Source of the DNA: Xanthobacteraceae bacterium
GTDB lineage: Bacteria > Pseudomonadota > Alphaproteobacteria > Rhizobiales > Xanthobacteraceae
Assembly: GCA_019750915.1 (NCBI GenBank)
Contig: JAIENY010000051.1
Coordinates: 1 to 45,564 of the forward strand
Direction of reading: 5' to 3'
DNA length: 45,564 bases
A model generated the notes under the pieces. It saw only the letters and a program-made list of their open reading frames with translations, was not told the DNA's origin and made no database searches. Made by a program: the position numbers and the translations under genes. Below, piece by piece: positions 33,742 through 43,420 of the stretch. Numbering within the stretch: the first letter of the stretch is position 1; each line of letters opens with the position of its first letter.

Positions 33742-33776
33742 ATGCTGCCGGATCGTAGCCGATCCGGCAGCATTTT
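33742..33776 (+). terminator. Attenuating hairpin between sbp and cysT
   Basis: ATGCTGCCGGATCG, loop TAGC and the fully complementary right arm form a perfect 14-base stem, followed by TTTT, 11 bases after the sbp stop. It should act as a leaky terminator or a 3' stabiliser, giving more binding protein than permease. It also covers the first apparent ATG of the cysT frame. Confidence 0.8.
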
Positions 33777-33795
33777 GATTGGCAATGAGGCTGTT

Positions 33796-34638
33796 GTGGG
33801 CGTTGCAAGGAAGCAAAAAAGTGTATTGCCGGGATTCGGCCTCACTCTGGGGCTGACTCTGACCTGGCTGACGCTACTTATTCTAATTCCACTCGCCGGG
33901 CTGTTCATTAAGACCAGCGAGCTTAGTTTCGGCCAGTTCATCGCGACAGTCACGAGCCCGCGTACACTCCATGCGTTAGGCATTTCTTTCGGCCTGTCGT
34001 TTGCAGCCGCTTTGGTCAATCTTGTGGCAGGCGTTTTGGTGGTGTGGGCGTTGGTCCGTTATCGTTTCCCGGGGCATCGCCTGTTTGACGCCATCGTGGA
34101 CATTCCGTTCGCGCTGCCGACCGCTGTTGCGGGCGTTGCGCTCAGCGCGCTGTTCTCCCAGAACGGATGGCTCGGCGCGCCGCTTGCCGCACTTGGTATC
34201 AAGGTTGCCTTCACGCCGCTCGGCATTTTTGTCGCGATGATCTTTATTGGCATTCCTTTTGTTGTCCGCACTGTCCAGCCGGTGCTGGCCGATCTTGAGG
34301 TGGAGCTCGAAGAGGCCGCCACAAGCCTTGGCGCTGATCGCTGGCAGATCGTCACCAGGGTGATCTTGCCGAGCCTGCTGCCTGCCATCCTCACCGGCTT
34401 TGCGCTGGCGTTCGCACGCGCCGTGGGCGAATACGGGTCAGTAATCTTTATCGCTGGCAATTTGCCCAACGTCTCCGAGATCGCGCCGCTCCTGATCGTG
34501 ATCCGCCTTTCCGAATTTCGCTATGCAGATGCGACCGCGATCGCGGTCGTCATGCTGGTGGTCGCGTTCATTATCATCTTCATCATCAATCGCATTCAGC
34601 GCTGGGCGCAGTTACACGGTACAGCGAGACCCGCATGA
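33796..34638 (+). CDS. cysT: Sulfate ABC transporter permease CysT
   Basis: A 280-residue inner-membrane permease with six hydrophobic segments and the ABC-permease loop [20 protein letters not shown] that contacts the ATPase. Characteristic pieces are [17 protein letters not shown] and [16 protein letters not shown]. The frame opens at an ATG at 33742, but that codon is the first base-paired part of a 14-base hairpin. GTG at 33796 has GAGG five bases upstream and gives the usual CysT length (about 277). It overlaps cysW by four bases. Confidence 0.93.
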   Translation: MGVARKQKSVLPGFGLTLGLTLTWLTLLILIPLAGLFIKTSELSFGQFIATVTSPRTLHALGISFGLSFAAALVNLVAGVLVVWALVRYRFPGHRLFDAIVDIPFALPTAVAGVALSALFSQNGWLGAPLAALGIKVAFTPLGIFVAMIFIGIPFVVRTVQPVLADLEVELEEAATSLGADRWQIVTRVILPSLLPAILTGFALAFARAVGEYGSVIFIAGNLPNVSEIAPLLIVIRLSEFRYADATAIAVVMLVVAFIIIFIINRIQRWAQLHGTARPA

Positions 34639-35528
34639 TTATTTTCGGGGCCGCCGATGAAACTCAGGTTGTCGTGGCGCCGCCGCTGGCTCGCGGCGGC
34701 GTCCGTACTGAACCGCGCTGGGTTCGAGTTGCGATCACAACCTTCGCGATGACGTTCTTGTCGGTCTTTGTCGTGTTGCCATTGATCCTTGTTTTCACGA
34801 CGGCCCTTTCGAAAGGTGTCAGTGCCTACTTCGACGCGCTCACGGGGTCGGAAACCCGCGCGGCGATTCTGCTGACGCTGGCCGCAGCGGCGGTCTCTGT
34901 GACCCTCAATCTTTTTTTCGGTGTCATCGCAGCCTGGGCTATCGCCAAATTTGATTTCAGGGGCAAAACCCTGCTCATCACCCTGATTGATTTGCCGTTC
35001 TCGGTCAGTCCCGTGATTTCCGGCCTGGTCTTCGTATTGCTGTTTGGCGCGCAGGGCTTTTTTGGCACATGGCTGCTGGCACATGACGTTCAAATTTTGT
35101 TTGCAACTCCCGCCATTGTGCTGGCGACGACCTTCGTGACATTCCCCTTCGTCGCGCGCGAACTGATCCCACTAATGCAGGAGCAGGGCACGCAGGAAGA
35201 GGAGGCCGCGATTTCGCTTGGCGCCTCGGGGTTGCGGACATTCTTGCGCGTCACGCTGCCGAATATCAAATGGGGCGTTCTTTATGGCGTGTTGCTCTGT
35301 AACGCCCGCGCCATGGGGGAATTCGGTGCGGTGTCTGTCGTCTCCGGTCACATCCGAGGCGAAACCAACACCATGCCGCTACTGGTTGAAATCCTGTACA
35401 ACGAGTATCAGCTCGTGGCTGCGTTCGCGGTTGCTTCGCTATTGGCATTTTTGGCTCTGGTCACCCTGGTCGCCAAGACGGTGCTCGAAAGCCAGATCGT
35501 GGAAGGAAGTTCTGAAAGTGACAATTGA
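34635..35528 (+). CDS. cysW: Sulfate ABC transporter permease CysW
   Basis: A 297-residue permease partner of CysT with six hydrophobic segments. The coupling loop is [20 protein letters not shown], and the family segments are [40 protein letters not shown] and [16 protein letters not shown]. The start ATG at 34635 overlaps the cysT stop (ATGA). Its 3' end overlaps the cysA start by 11 bases, so the three genes are translationally coupled. Confidence 0.95.
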   Translation: MIIFGAADETQVVVAPPLARGGVRTEPRWVRVAITTFAMTFLSVFVVLPLILVFTTALSKGVSAYFDALTGSETRAAILLTLAAAAVSVTLNLFFGVIAAWAIAKFDFRGKTLLITLIDLPFSVSPVISGLVFVLLFGAQGFFGTWLLAHDVQILFATPAIVLATTFVTFPFVARELIPLMQEQGTQEEEAAISLGASGLRTFLRVTLPNIKWGVLYGVLLCNARAMGEFGAVSVVSGHIRGETNTMPLLVEILYNEYQLVAAFAVASLLAFLALVTLVAKTVLESQIVEGSSESDN

Positions 35529-36564
35529 AGTTCGTAACATCATCAAGAAGTTCGGTAACTTTACCGCGCTCGATAATGTGAGCCTGCGGGTGGAGACCGG
35601 CGAGCTGGTGGCGCTGCTCGGCCCATCCGGCTCTGGCAAGACCTCACTGCTGCGCATCATCGCCGGGCTCGATTGGCCTGATAGTGGCAGCGTGAATTTT
35701 GATGGTGAAGATGCGCTCTCGCGGGGCGCCGGCGAGCGAAATGTCGGTTTTGTGTTTCAGCACTATGCCTTGTTCCGGCACATGAGTGTGTTCGAGAATG
35801 TGGCGTTTGGCCTGCGCGTCCAGCCGCGCAAGACGCGCCCGAGCGAGGAAAAAATCCGCAAACGGGTGAAGGATCTGCTGGACCTGGTGCAATTGGACTG
35901 GCTTTCCGATCGCTACCCAAGTCAGTTGTCCGGCGGGCAACGCCAGCGCATCGCGCTGGCGCGTGCGCTCGCCATCGAACCGCGCATTCTTCTGCTCGAC
36001 GAACCATTCGGTGCGCTCGATGCCAAGGTTCGCAAGGAACTGCGTCGCTGGCTGCGTCAATTGCATGACGAGATTCACGTCACGTCGATCTTCGTGACCC
36101 ACGATCAGGAAGAAGCGCTCGAAGTCGCTAACCGCGTGGTGGTGATGGACAAGGGAAAAATCGAACAGGTCGGCAGCCCCTGCGATGTGTACGACAATCC
36201 AGCTACCGCGTTCGTGCACGGCTTCATCGGCGAGTCGATCGTATTGCCTGTAAAGGTCGCGGACGGGCATATCAGACTGGGCGACAAGGTCCTCAACCTC
36301 GAGGTCGGAACAGCGCTTCCGGGACCATCGCACCTGTTTATCCGGCGTCACGACGTATTGGTGGGCGCGGCCGGCAGCGGTGTGTTTGACGGCAACGTAA
36401 AAAGCGTTCGAGCGTTCGGTCCTACCCAGCGGGCCGACATCGCTCTGCATGTCGGTGGCGAGGAGCGGTTGATCGAGATCGATGCGCCGCGCGACCGTTC
36501 GATCAAACCGGGAGATGTGATCGGTCTTCAACCGCGCCGGTTCCGTCTGTTCGCGGCGGCCTGA
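35518..36564 (+). CDS. cysA: Sulfate ABC transporter ATP-binding protein CysA
   Basis: A 348-residue ATPase that powers sulfate import. Walker A GPSGSGKT is at about 35-42, then [19 protein letters not shown], signature [15 protein letters not shown], Walker [12 protein letters not shown] and the H-loop [15 protein letters not shown]-terminal TOBE-like regulatory domain begins near [14 protein letters not shown]. All catalytic motifs are intact. The start is GTG at 35518, inside cysW; the frame is open from 35218 but the upstream part is a shadow of cysW. It is the last gene of the transporter operon. Confidence 0.96.
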   Translation: MTIEVRNIIKKFGNFTALDNVSLRVETGELVALLGPSGSGKTSLLRIIAGLDWPDSGSVNFDGEDALSRGAGERNVGFVFQHYALFRHMSVFENVAFGLRVQPRKTRPSEEKIRKRVKDLLDLVQLDWLSDRYPSQLSGGQRQRIALARALAIEPRILLLDEPFGALDAKVRKELRRWLRQLHDEIHVTSIFVTHDQEEALEVANRVVVMDKGKIEQVGSPCDVYDNPATAFVHGFIGESIVLPVKVADGHIRLGDKVLNLEVGTALPGPSHLFIRRHDVLVGAAGSGVFDGNVKSVRAFGPTQRADIALHVGGEERLIEIDAPRDRSIKPGDVIGLQPRRFRLFAAA

Positions 36565-36653
36565 CCGGTCGGTCTTCTGAAAAACGGTGCGGCGTTCACC
36601 TTTCAGCCACGGTTGGTGTGCAACAACGGCCCTCGACGAGGGGCTTTGTGCGC

Positions 36654-37157
36654 ATGTATCGGATTATCGCTGCCATTCTGGGATTGATCGCGCTTGCCGG
36701 TTGTGCCGGTAACGAGAAGCCGACAGAGGAGCCGTCATTCTATGTCAGTATGGCGAGTGCCGATGCCAGACTCGACGCCAATGCGGCCGCTTCGATGATC
36801 TCGCAATACCGCCAGAATAACGGTCTGGGCGCGGTGACGATCGACCCGGAACTGATGGCGGCGGCGGAAACCCAGTCGCGCGCGATGGCGAATAAAAACA
36901 AGCTCGATCACGACGTTGCGGCCCCCTTCGGTAAACGCGTGAAGACCTCCGGCTTCGATGCGTCCAAGGCGGTTGAGAATATCGGGGCCGGCTATCACAC
37001 ATTGGCCGAAGCGTTTTCTGGCTGGCGTGATTCCCCGCCGCACCGGGACAACATGCTGGCAACCGGTGTCTCGAAAATGGGCATCGCGGCGGTCTATGCG
37101 CCAAAATCGAAGTACAAGGTGTTCTGGACTTTGATTCTCGCGCAGCCGGATCACTGA
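36654..37157 (+). CDS. CAP/SCP-domain lipoprotein
   Basis: A 167-residue lipoprotein (lipobox LAGC near residue 17) with one CAP domain. The domain shows MISQYRQNNGLGAVTIDPEL, AAAETQSRAMANKNKLDHD, the ENIGAGYHTLAEAFSGW motif, and SPPHRDNMLATGVSKMGIA. These histidine and glutamate positions match the CAP cavity. Bacterial CAP proteins are envelope proteins of largely unknown function. The ATG at 36654 is taken as start because it begins the signal peptide; GTG at 36648 is six bases earlier and 36618 is also in frame. It stands alone, 89 bases after cysA. Confidence 0.88.
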   Translation: MYRIIAAILGLIALAGCAGNEKPTEEPSFYVSMASADARLDANAAASMISQYRQNNGLGAVTIDPELMAAAETQSRAMANKNKLDHDVAAPFGKRVKTSGFDASKAVENIGAGYHTLAEAFSGWRDSPPHRDNMLATGVSKMGIAAVYAPKSKYKVFWTLILAQPDH

Positions 37158-37238
37158 CTTTTGCATCCATGGTCGCGTTGACGCGGCGGCGGACAGACGG
37201 CACGTTCTCCTGTATCGTCGCAGCACACAGGAGCAATC

Positions 37239-38027
37239 ATGACATCATTGGCAGGCAGGGCGGCAGTCGTCACCGGATCAACCAGCGGCATCGGACTGGC
37301 CTACGCGCGGGCGCTGGCCAAGGCGGGCGCCAATGTTGTGATCAACGGGTTCGGCACCCCGGCCGATATTGAAAAGGAGCGCTCTGCAATCGAGACCGAT
37401 TTCAAGGTCCGCGCGGTTTATTCTCCGGCGGACATGACAAAGCCGGACGAGATTGCCGGGATGGTTGCACTCGGCGAGAAAACCTTCGGCTCGGTCGATA
37501 TCCTGATCAACAATGCGGGCGTGCAGTTCGTCTCGCCGGTCGAGGAGTTTCCCGTCGAGAAATGGGACCAGATCATCGCCATCAATTTGTCATCCGCGTT
37601 TCATGGAATTCGCGCGGCGGTGCCCGGCATGAAGAAACGTGGCTGGGGACGCATTATCAACACCGCATCGGCCCACTCGCTAGTGGCCTCGCCGTTCAAG
37701 TCCGCCTACGTCTCCGCCAAGCACGGGATCGCGGGGCTGACTAAGACGGTGGCGCTGGAAGTTGCGACCTTCAAGATCACGTGCAACGCCATCAGCCCCG
37801 GCTATGTCTGGACGCCTCTGGTGGAAAAGCAGATTCCTGAAACCATGAAGGCGCGGGGCCTCACCAAGGAACAGGTGATCCACGACGTTCTCCTGGAGGC
37901 GCAGCCGACCAAGGAGTTCGTGACGTCGGAGCAGGTTGCAGCACTCGCGGTCTATCTGTGCAGCGACGATGCAAGCCAGATCACCGGCGCTAATCTGTCG
38001 ATCGATGGCGGCTGGACGGCGGAGTAG
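37239..38027 (+). CDS. bdhA: D-3-hydroxybutyrate dehydrogenase
   Basis: A 262-residue short-chain dehydrogenase that oxidises D-3-hydroxybutyrate to acetoacetate with NAD, in polyhydroxybutyrate or ketone-body use. The cofactor motif TGSTSGIG is at 12-19, NNAG follows in DILINNAGVQFVSPVEEF, and the catalytic S/Y/K set is in TASAHSLVASPFKSAY and SAKHG. The C-terminal segment YVWTPLVEKQIPE and DGGWTAE are typical of BdhA. AGGAG precedes the ATG. It is monocistronic and convergent with the flippase gene, only three bases separating the stops. Confidence 0.93.
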   Translation: MTSLAGRAAVVTGSTSGIGLAYARALAKAGANVVINGFGTPADIEKERSAIETDFKVRAVYSPADMTKPDEIAGMVALGEKTFGSVDILINNAGVQFVSPVEEFPVEKWDQIIAINLSSAFHGIRAAVPGMKKRGWGRIINTASAHSLVASPFKSAYVSAKHGIAGLTKTVALEVATFKITCNAISPGYVWTPLVEKQIPETMKARGLTKEQVIHDVLLEAQPTKEFVTSEQVAALAVYLCSDDASQITGANLSIDGGWTAE

Positions 38028-38030
38028 TCG

Positions 38031-39398
38031 TCAGCTTTTTCCAAACGCGAAAACGTGCAGGCCGAGGCGACGTTTTGTGATCCAGAACAGCAGCACCGTC
38101 TCGAAGATCAGCGACAGCGAGGTTGCGGCGCCTGCGCCGTAACCTCCGAATCTGGGCACCATCAGCACGCACAAAACCATGTTCATCACAAACGCCAGCG
38201 CATAGGCCAGGGCGCAGGTGTTCTGGTTGCCGCTCATGTTCAACAGGCGCTCGACCGGTCCGATCGCGGCCCGCGCAAGGAGACCGAGCGAGGCCACGAA
38301 CATGATGCCGTAGCCGCCGGTAAATTGCGGTCCGAACAGCCAGAGCAGCGGTTTTCCAGCCGCCAGCAAAGCCAGCGTAGCCACGAGCGAGGGCCAGAAC
38401 GTCCATTTGATCGCGTGCGCGACGTAGGCCGATAACCGGTCGGTGTCACCCGCCGCATAATATTCGGTGAAGCGATGCGCGGTCGTCGCCGACATCGCGT
38501 AATGGATGAAAGAGACCAGCGCCAGCGTTTTTACCACAGCGAAATACACGCCAACGTCCTCAGCCGAGCGATATTGCTGCAGCACCAGAATGTCGGTGTA
38601 AGACAGCAAAAGATAGAAGCCTTCTACCATCATGATCGGCAGCGAGACGCTGAGCCAGTTGCGCAGATCGTAGGACTTGGCGCCGCGCTCGACGCTTGCG
38701 CCGAGCCTGCGGTTGAGCACGGCCATCTGCCCCAGCATTGCGATCCACACCGCTGCGGCGCTCGCCAGCATCGCGGCTGTCGCGCCGAGATGCAGCCCGA
38801 GAACCACAGCGCCAGCGGTCAGTCCGATGATCAGCGTTTGGCGGATCACGAATTGCGGCATCAGGCCGAGGCGCATCCAGTCATGAGACCGAGCGATGCC
38901 GTCTTGCGTGTTGGCGACGACAAAGGCAGGTAGCGTCAGACAGCCGATATAAAGCGGAACTTCAAGTCCGGCCCCGATCTGCGGCGTGAGAGTTCGCACG
39001 AGGCCGGCGAGCACGAGCGCGATGACGCTGGAGGCTGCGAAGGTGACCGCACGGCTGCCGAACAGGAAGCCGCGCAGCAAGGCATGCTCTCCGCTGCCGC
39101 GATACTCCGGGATGATTTTCTGCGCCGACACCGCGAACCCGAAATCGAGCACGCTGCCGAGCAGAAGCACCCAGGTCCAGACATAAACATAAATGCCATA
39201 ATCGGATCCGCTCATCCAGCGAGCCAGCAGCACTTGCGAAAAATACGCGAGGCCGGCGCTCAGCACGCGGATGATGAAGACGGTGCCAGCCAGGCGTTTG
39301 GTGAGCGACGCTTCGCTGGTGCCGGTCAGCATCGCGCGCAACCGGTCGATTAGACCCGGAGGGCTTTTTGTCGCGCTTTCGGCATCCATAGCGGTCAC
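38031..39398 (-). CDS. Polysaccharide flippase (Wzx/MATE-like, MviN-MOP superfamily)
   Basis: A 455-residue polytopic protein with about 12-14 hydrophobic segments. It opens with a cytoplasmic N-terminus and VFIIRVLSAGLAYFSQVLLA followed by RWMSGSDYGIYVYVWTWVLL, the classical start of oligosaccharide flippases. Members move lipid-linked sugars across the inner membrane for capsule, O-antigen or exopolysaccharide. No glycosyltransferase gene is adjacent in the window, so the glycan is unknown. ATG at 39398 or the internal ATG three codons on could start it. TTAACATTT lies upstream. Confidence 0.88.
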   Translation of the reverse strand: MTAMDAESATKSPPGLIDRLRAMLTGTSEASLTKRLAGTVFIIRVLSAGLAYFSQVLLARWMSGSDYGIYVYVWTWVLLLGSVLDFGFAVSAQKIIPEYRGSGEHALLRGFLFGSRAVTFAASSVIALVLAGLVRTLTPQIGAGLEVPLYIGCLTLPAFVVANTQDGIARSHDWMRLGLMPQFVIRQTLIIGLTAGAVVLGLHLGATAAMLASAAAVWIAMLGQMAVLNRRLGASVERGAKSYDLRNWLSVSLPIMMVEGFYLLLSYTDILVLQQYRSAEDVGVYFAVVKTLALVSFIHYAMSATTAHRFTEYYAAGDTDRLSAYVAHAIKWTFWPSLVATLALLAAGKPLLWLFGPQFTGGYGIMFVASLGLLARAAIGPVERLLNMSGNQNTCALAYALAFVMNMVLCVLMVPRFGGYGAGAATSLSLIFETVLLFWITKRRLGLHVFAFGKS

Positions 39399-39479
39399 GG
39401 CAGATCGTTCGCAAAACCGCGCATGCGGCGATGGTTGTGGCTAGCAAGGATTCGTTAACATTTCATTGGACGTGCGGAC

Positions 39480-40015
39480 CTACCCCGCGAATCCACCCTC
39501 GTCGAGGAACGCAACTTCCTGGTCCGTCGTCCTGCGCCCGAGCCCGGAGTTCCGATGCGGAAAACGGGCGAACCGCCGGATAATGTCGGCGTGGATTCTG
39601 GCATGCTTGATGTTGTTGGGATCGCCGGTTGTTTCGAACAGTGCCACGCAATGCGCCTGATCGACAAGATTTTCGGAGTGCATCAGCGGCATGTAGACAA
39701 ACTGCTGCAGGACCGGATCGACTTTCATGTTGCCGCCGTCCGCGATCATGCGTGAGCAAGGCCGCGTGCGAGGGCGTCTGTAGCGAAGACTTCGGGCTGG
39801 CCACGGAACATGTTGCGGGAAAACTGATCGAGCAGAAGGATCAGGGCGAGCATGCCGCTTACTGTTTGGTCGCATTCATCCAATTCGCCGTCACGGGCGC
39901 TGCGCCGTGCACCATCGAACCGGTGACGGATTTCTGCATCGAATGCGGGGTTAGACTTGAACCATCGGTCAGGTCGGGCCGCGCGCCAGAATGAAATGAT
40001 GTCGTCTGGGCTCAT
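39480..40015 (-). pseudogene. DUF924 family protein gene, frameshifted
   Basis: Two minus-strand frames together make one DUF924 protein. The first, from the ATG at 40015, encodes MSPDDIISFWRAARPDRWFK through LLDQFSRNMFRGQPEVFATD to GLAHA and a TGA at 39746. The second frame continues from about 39749 with MIADGGNMKVDPVLQQFVYM, then PLMHSENLVDQAHCVALFE and FPHRNSGLGRRTTDQEVAFL, down to a TAG at 39480. The join needs one extra base near 39748. Both halves keep family-typical sequence up to the normal C-terminus, so the lesion is recent or a sequencing error. The start overlaps the stop of the acyl-CoA ligase gene by four bases (ATGA), so it was coupled to it. The function of DUF924 is unknown. 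Confidence 0.82.
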
Positions 40016-41700
40016 GGATGGTGGGAGGAATCCTGTTCGTCGCGCAGTGCACGCCGCAAGATTTTCCCGACATTGGATTTGGGAAGCTCGTCTCTGAACG
40101 CAATGTGCTTCGGGACCTTGTATCTGCTCAGACGTTCGGCTGCGAACGCGATCAATGCCGCCTCAGTCAGGCTGTCGTCTTTCTTCACCACGAAAGCCTT
40201 CGGTAGTTCACCCGATTTTTCGTCCCGCACTCCGATCACAGCGCACTCTCGCACGCCAGGGTGGCTTGCCAAGACTTCCTCGACCTCGTTGGGATAAACA
40301 TTGAAACCGGACACGATGATCATATCCTTTTTCCGATCAACGATTTTCACATAGCCGTTGGGGTCCATCACGCCGATGTCTCCGGTGCGGAAGAAGCCGT
40401 CGGACGTCATCACCGCCGCGGTTTCATCCGGCCTGTTCCAGTAACCGGCCATCACCTGCGGTCCTTTGGCGCAGATTTCTCCCGTGCTGCCGATCGGCAA
40501 ATCGTTGCCCGCGTCGTCCTTGATCGAGATGAACGTGGAGGACACCGGCAGGCCGATGGTGCCATTGAATGTCTCGCTGGCCGAGGGATTGCAGGTCAGC
40601 ACCGGCGAGGTTTCGGACAGCCCATAGCCTTCGACGATCGCGCAGCCTGTACGCTTTTTCCACGTCTCGGCGACATGTTGCTGAACGGCCATGCCGCCGC
40701 CAGCGCAGGCAACCAGCCGCGAAAAATCGATCTCGTCAAAACCCGGAGCATTCAGCAGGGCATTGAAAAGTGTATTGACTGCCGGAAAGCTGTGCACGCG
40801 ATACTTTTTCAATTCGGCGATGAATCCCGGAATGTCTCGTGGATTCGGCACAAGCAGCGTGCACCCGCCCGCGCGCAGACTGAGCAGGAAGCAGGCCGTC
40901 AGCGCAAAGATGTGATAAAGCGGCAGCGCGCCAACCAGCAGGAACTGATCGTTATCCTTTTTCTTCGCAAGGGCTGGCTGCAACCATGCATCGTTCTGCA
41001 GCACGTTCGCGACGACGTTGCGATGAAGCAGCACGGCTCCCTTCGCGATACCTGTGGTCCCGCCGGTATATTGCAGGAACGCGGTATGTTCCGGAGCAAT
41101 GACGGGCTTCTGGAACTTCTGTTTGCGTCCTTCGCTCAACGCGTCGTTAAATGTGGCCGCGTCAGGCAGGGAGAAGTGCGGCACGAGCTTCTTGATATGA
41201 CGCACCACAAGATTGACGACGATGCCCTTCAGCCCAAGCAGGTCGCCCAATGAGGCGACGATCACATGCTTCACGGGCGTTTCGTGGAGGATTTTTTGCA
41301 GTGTGACCGCGAAATTCTCCAGCACCACGATCGCCTCGGCGCCACTGTCATTTAACTGGATCTCCAGTTCGCGCGGCGTATAGAGCGGATTGATATTGAC
41401 GACGGTGTACCCCGCACGCAGAGCGGCGGTCGTCGCGATCGGATGTTGCAGAATGTTTGGCATCATCACGCCAATGCGTGCGCCTCTGCTCAAACCAAGG
41501 CTCTGGAAATAAGCCGCGAGCGCCGCCGACATTTCGTCATACTGCCGGTAACTCACGCCGTGCCCCATGCAGATAAAAGCCGTGCGGTCGGAGAATCGCT
41601 TCAGACTTTCATCGATGAGATCGACAAGAGAGGGATACTGGCCGGGATCGACGTCGAACGGAACGCCGGGCGGATAGCTCTTGAGCCAAATACGATCCAT
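40012..41700 (-). CDS. fadD: Long-chain fatty acid-CoA ligase
   Basis: A 562-residue adenylate-forming ligase that activates fatty acids to acyl-CoA for beta-oxidation or lipid use. The ATP-binding motif is YTGGTTGIAKGA. Later motifs are VEGYGLSETSPV, DGFFRTGDIGVMDPNGYVKI, DRKKDMIIVSGFNVYPNEVE and the catalytic lysine region ELPKSNVGKILRR. The length is normal for FadD. The ATG at 41700 (MDRIWLKSYP) is preferred because GGGGGA precedes it and FadD proteins start this way; an ATG at 41739 would add 13 residues. The DUF924 pseudogene overlaps its end by four bases. Confidence 0.92.
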   Translation of the reverse strand: MDRIWLKSYPPGVPFDVDPGQYPSLVDLIDESLKRFSDRTAFICMGHGVSYRQYDEMSAALAAYFQSLGLSRGARIGVMMPNILQHPIATTAALRAGYTVVNINPLYTPRELEIQLNDSGAEAIVVLENFAVTLQKILHETPVKHVIVASLGDLLGLKGIVVNLVVRHIKKLVPHFSLPDAATFNDALSEGRKQKFQKPVIAPEHTAFLQYTGGTTGIAKGAVLLHRNVVANVLQNDAWLQPALAKKKDNDQFLLVGALPLYHIFALTACFLLSLRAGGCTLLVPNPRDIPGFIAELKKYRVHSFPAVNTLFNALLNAPGFDEIDFSRLVACAGGGMAVQQHVAETWKKRTGCAIVEGYGLSETSPVLTCNPSASETFNGTIGLPVSSTFISIKDDAGNDLPIGSTGEICAKGPQVMAGYWNRPDETAAVMTSDGFFRTGDIGVMDPNGYVKIVDRKKDMIIVSGFNVYPNEVEEVLASHPGVRECAVIGVRDEKSGELPKAFVVKKDDSLTEAALIAFAAERLSRYKVPKHIAFRDELPKSNVGKILRRALRDEQDSSHHP

Positions 41701-41801
41701 GCTTCCCCCGGGGCGCGATGTCACGCGCATCGCGTTCATGGAGATATTACGGTCCCGCTATGTCATGACAAGGTGGTGGGTGCACCGTCATCCAATGCTG
41801 G

Positions 41802-43235
41802 TTAAGTCTTCGGTGCGGTGTCGGTTTTTTGCGCTGCGGCCGGTTTGCCGCTGTCTTTAGGCTTGGGCCTCGCGGGTTTGGCTGCGGGCTTGGCGGTGGA
41901 GGCCGGCTTGGCCGCAGGTGGTGTCGCTGCATTGGCAAGCGGCTTGGCGACAGGTTTATCGGCAGCCTTCGGTTTGGCTGCTGCGGTCGCAGGCTTGGCG
42001 TCCGCCTCGGATGTCGTTGCTCCGGGTTTGGCGGCAGTCTTGTGTCCTTTACCCTTACGATGGCGCTTGGCGCTTATGGCTTCCTGCCGCGCCGTCTCCG
42101 CCGCGTCGGCAGCGAGCACTGCTTCGCCCGAGCGAGCCGGACCGGTATAAACAATCACCGGTTGCGCCGGGGTGGCGGGCAACGCCATCAGATCCGCCGC
42201 TTTCAAGGTCGGCGTCGGAAGGCCGGCGAATGCGAGCGATGGAGTGGCGGAATCACTCCTGTTATCGACACTCACCTCGACATCGTCGTCTTCGTTCTCG
42301 GCCGGAGGGCGCTTGCGCTTTGGTCCACACATTTCGTCGCGCAGGTCGGGCGGTGTCGCGTCGATCGGGGCCAGTTGATCGACGGTACCGAGCGTGGGCC
42401 GCAGCCAAGCCAGCTTGTTGCCGTTAAATCCCTTCTCTAGCAACTGCACCGCCTTGACGGCACGCTGTGCGGAGGAGGGGGCGCCGAGCACGATGGCGAT
42501 CAGGCGTTTGTTGTTGTGGGTCGCGGACGCAATGAGATTGAAGCCGGATGCGCAGATAAAACCGGTCTTCATGCCGTCGGCGCCTGGATAGCGTCCGAGC
42601 AGCTTGTTGAAGTTCATTGTCACACGGCGGCCGAACTTGATGCCGGGAATGTGGACGAAGTATTCGTATTCCGGCAGGTCGCGAATGAATGCCCTCGCCA
42701 GGATGCCGAGATCACGTGCCGAGGTGATTTGCGCGTCGGCCGGCAGGCCATTCGGATTGACGTAGCTGGTCTGCGTCATGCCGAGGCGTTGAGCAGTCGC
42801 ATTCATCATGGCGCTGAAGCCATCGACCGAACCGCCGACGCCTTCTGCGAGCACCACCGCCATGTCGTTAGCCGACTTTACCATCATCATCTTCAGCGCA
42901 TTGTCGACGGTGACTTGCGTACCAGCCGGTAATCCCATTTTCGAAGGAGCCTGCGCGACGGCAGTCGGCGAAACGGTAAACAGGGTGTTCAGATTGATGC
43001 GGCCTTGCTTCACATTGTAAAGCGTCACATAAGCGGTCATCAGCTTGGTCAACGAGGCCGGGTGCCAGGGATAGGTCGCGTTCTCGGCCTGCAGCACCTT
43101 GCCGGTGTCGGCCTCGATCAGAAGCGTGGCTTCGGCATGCGCTGCGGTGACAGACAGTCCAGCGAAAACCGTCGCGATGACACCCATCAAGAGTGTACGT
43201 AACAGCGTCGCTCGTCGAAGTGCAAAGTAGGTCAC
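41802..43235 (-). CDS. D-alanyl-D-alanine carboxypeptidase (S11/PBP5-like) with Ala/Lys/Pro tail
   Basis: A 477-residue exported enzyme that trims the terminal D-Ala of peptidoglycan stem peptides. The signal peptide ends AAHA near residue 34. The active-site motifs are complete: S61-L-T-K64, S121-A-N123 and K223-T-G225. The catalytic domain ends near residue 260. The last 100 residues or so are a low-complexity tail of repeated AKP, AAKP and KPA units, strongly basic and likely to contact the cell wall or act as a spacer. The start is taken as GTG at 43235, which puts the signal peptide near the N-terminus; an ATG at 43331 would add 32 unlikely residues. Confidence 0.9.
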   Translation of the reverse strand: MTYFALRRATLLRTLLMGVIATVFAGLSVTAAHAEATLLIEADTGKVLQAENATYPWHPASLTKLMTAYVTLYNVKQGRINLNTLFTVSPTAVAQAPSKMGLPAGTQVTVDNALKMMMVKSANDMAVVLAEGVGGSVDGFSAMMNATAQRLGMTQTSYVNPNGLPADAQITSARDLGILARAFIRDLPEYEYFVHIPGIKFGRRVTMNFNKLLGRYPGADGMKTGFICASGFNLIASATHNNKRLIAIVLGAPSSAQRAVKAVQLLEKGFNGNKLAWLRPTLGTVDQLAPIDATPPDLRDEMCGPKRKRPPAENEDDDVEVSVDNRSDSATPSLAFAGLPTPTLKAADLMALPATPAQPVIVYTGPARSGEAVLAADAAETARQEAISAKRHRKGKGHKTAAKPGATTSEADAKPATAAAKPKAADKPVAKPLANAATPPAAKPASTAKPAAKPARPKPKDSGKPAAAQKTDTAPKT

Positions 43236-43420
43236 GCAGGATTCCGGTCTGTTGCTTTCGAAAGAATTCGAATGACGTCTGGCACCACGATTTGATGTCC
43301 GTGCGGACGCTTCAAACCGAATAAGCCCCAAATCTATACTGGCTTATGGATGAGGGCCAGTCTCGGCGTTTCATTCAAGCAGGAAATAGGCCAAATTTCG
43401 GCCAGATAAGGTCCTTTCGA
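43236..43420. promoter_or_regulatory. Region between the carboxypeptidase and ndvA genes
   Basis: 185 bases between two minus-strand genes. It should hold the carboxypeptidase promoter. No terminator for ndvA with a T-run was found by eye, and no additional gene is seen. Confidence 0.35.

Noticed and set aside
41829..42440. Plus-strand open frames rich in Gly/Leu opposite the carboxypeptidase tail
   Set aside because: They are the complement of Ala/Lys/Pro-coding repeats and have no start context.
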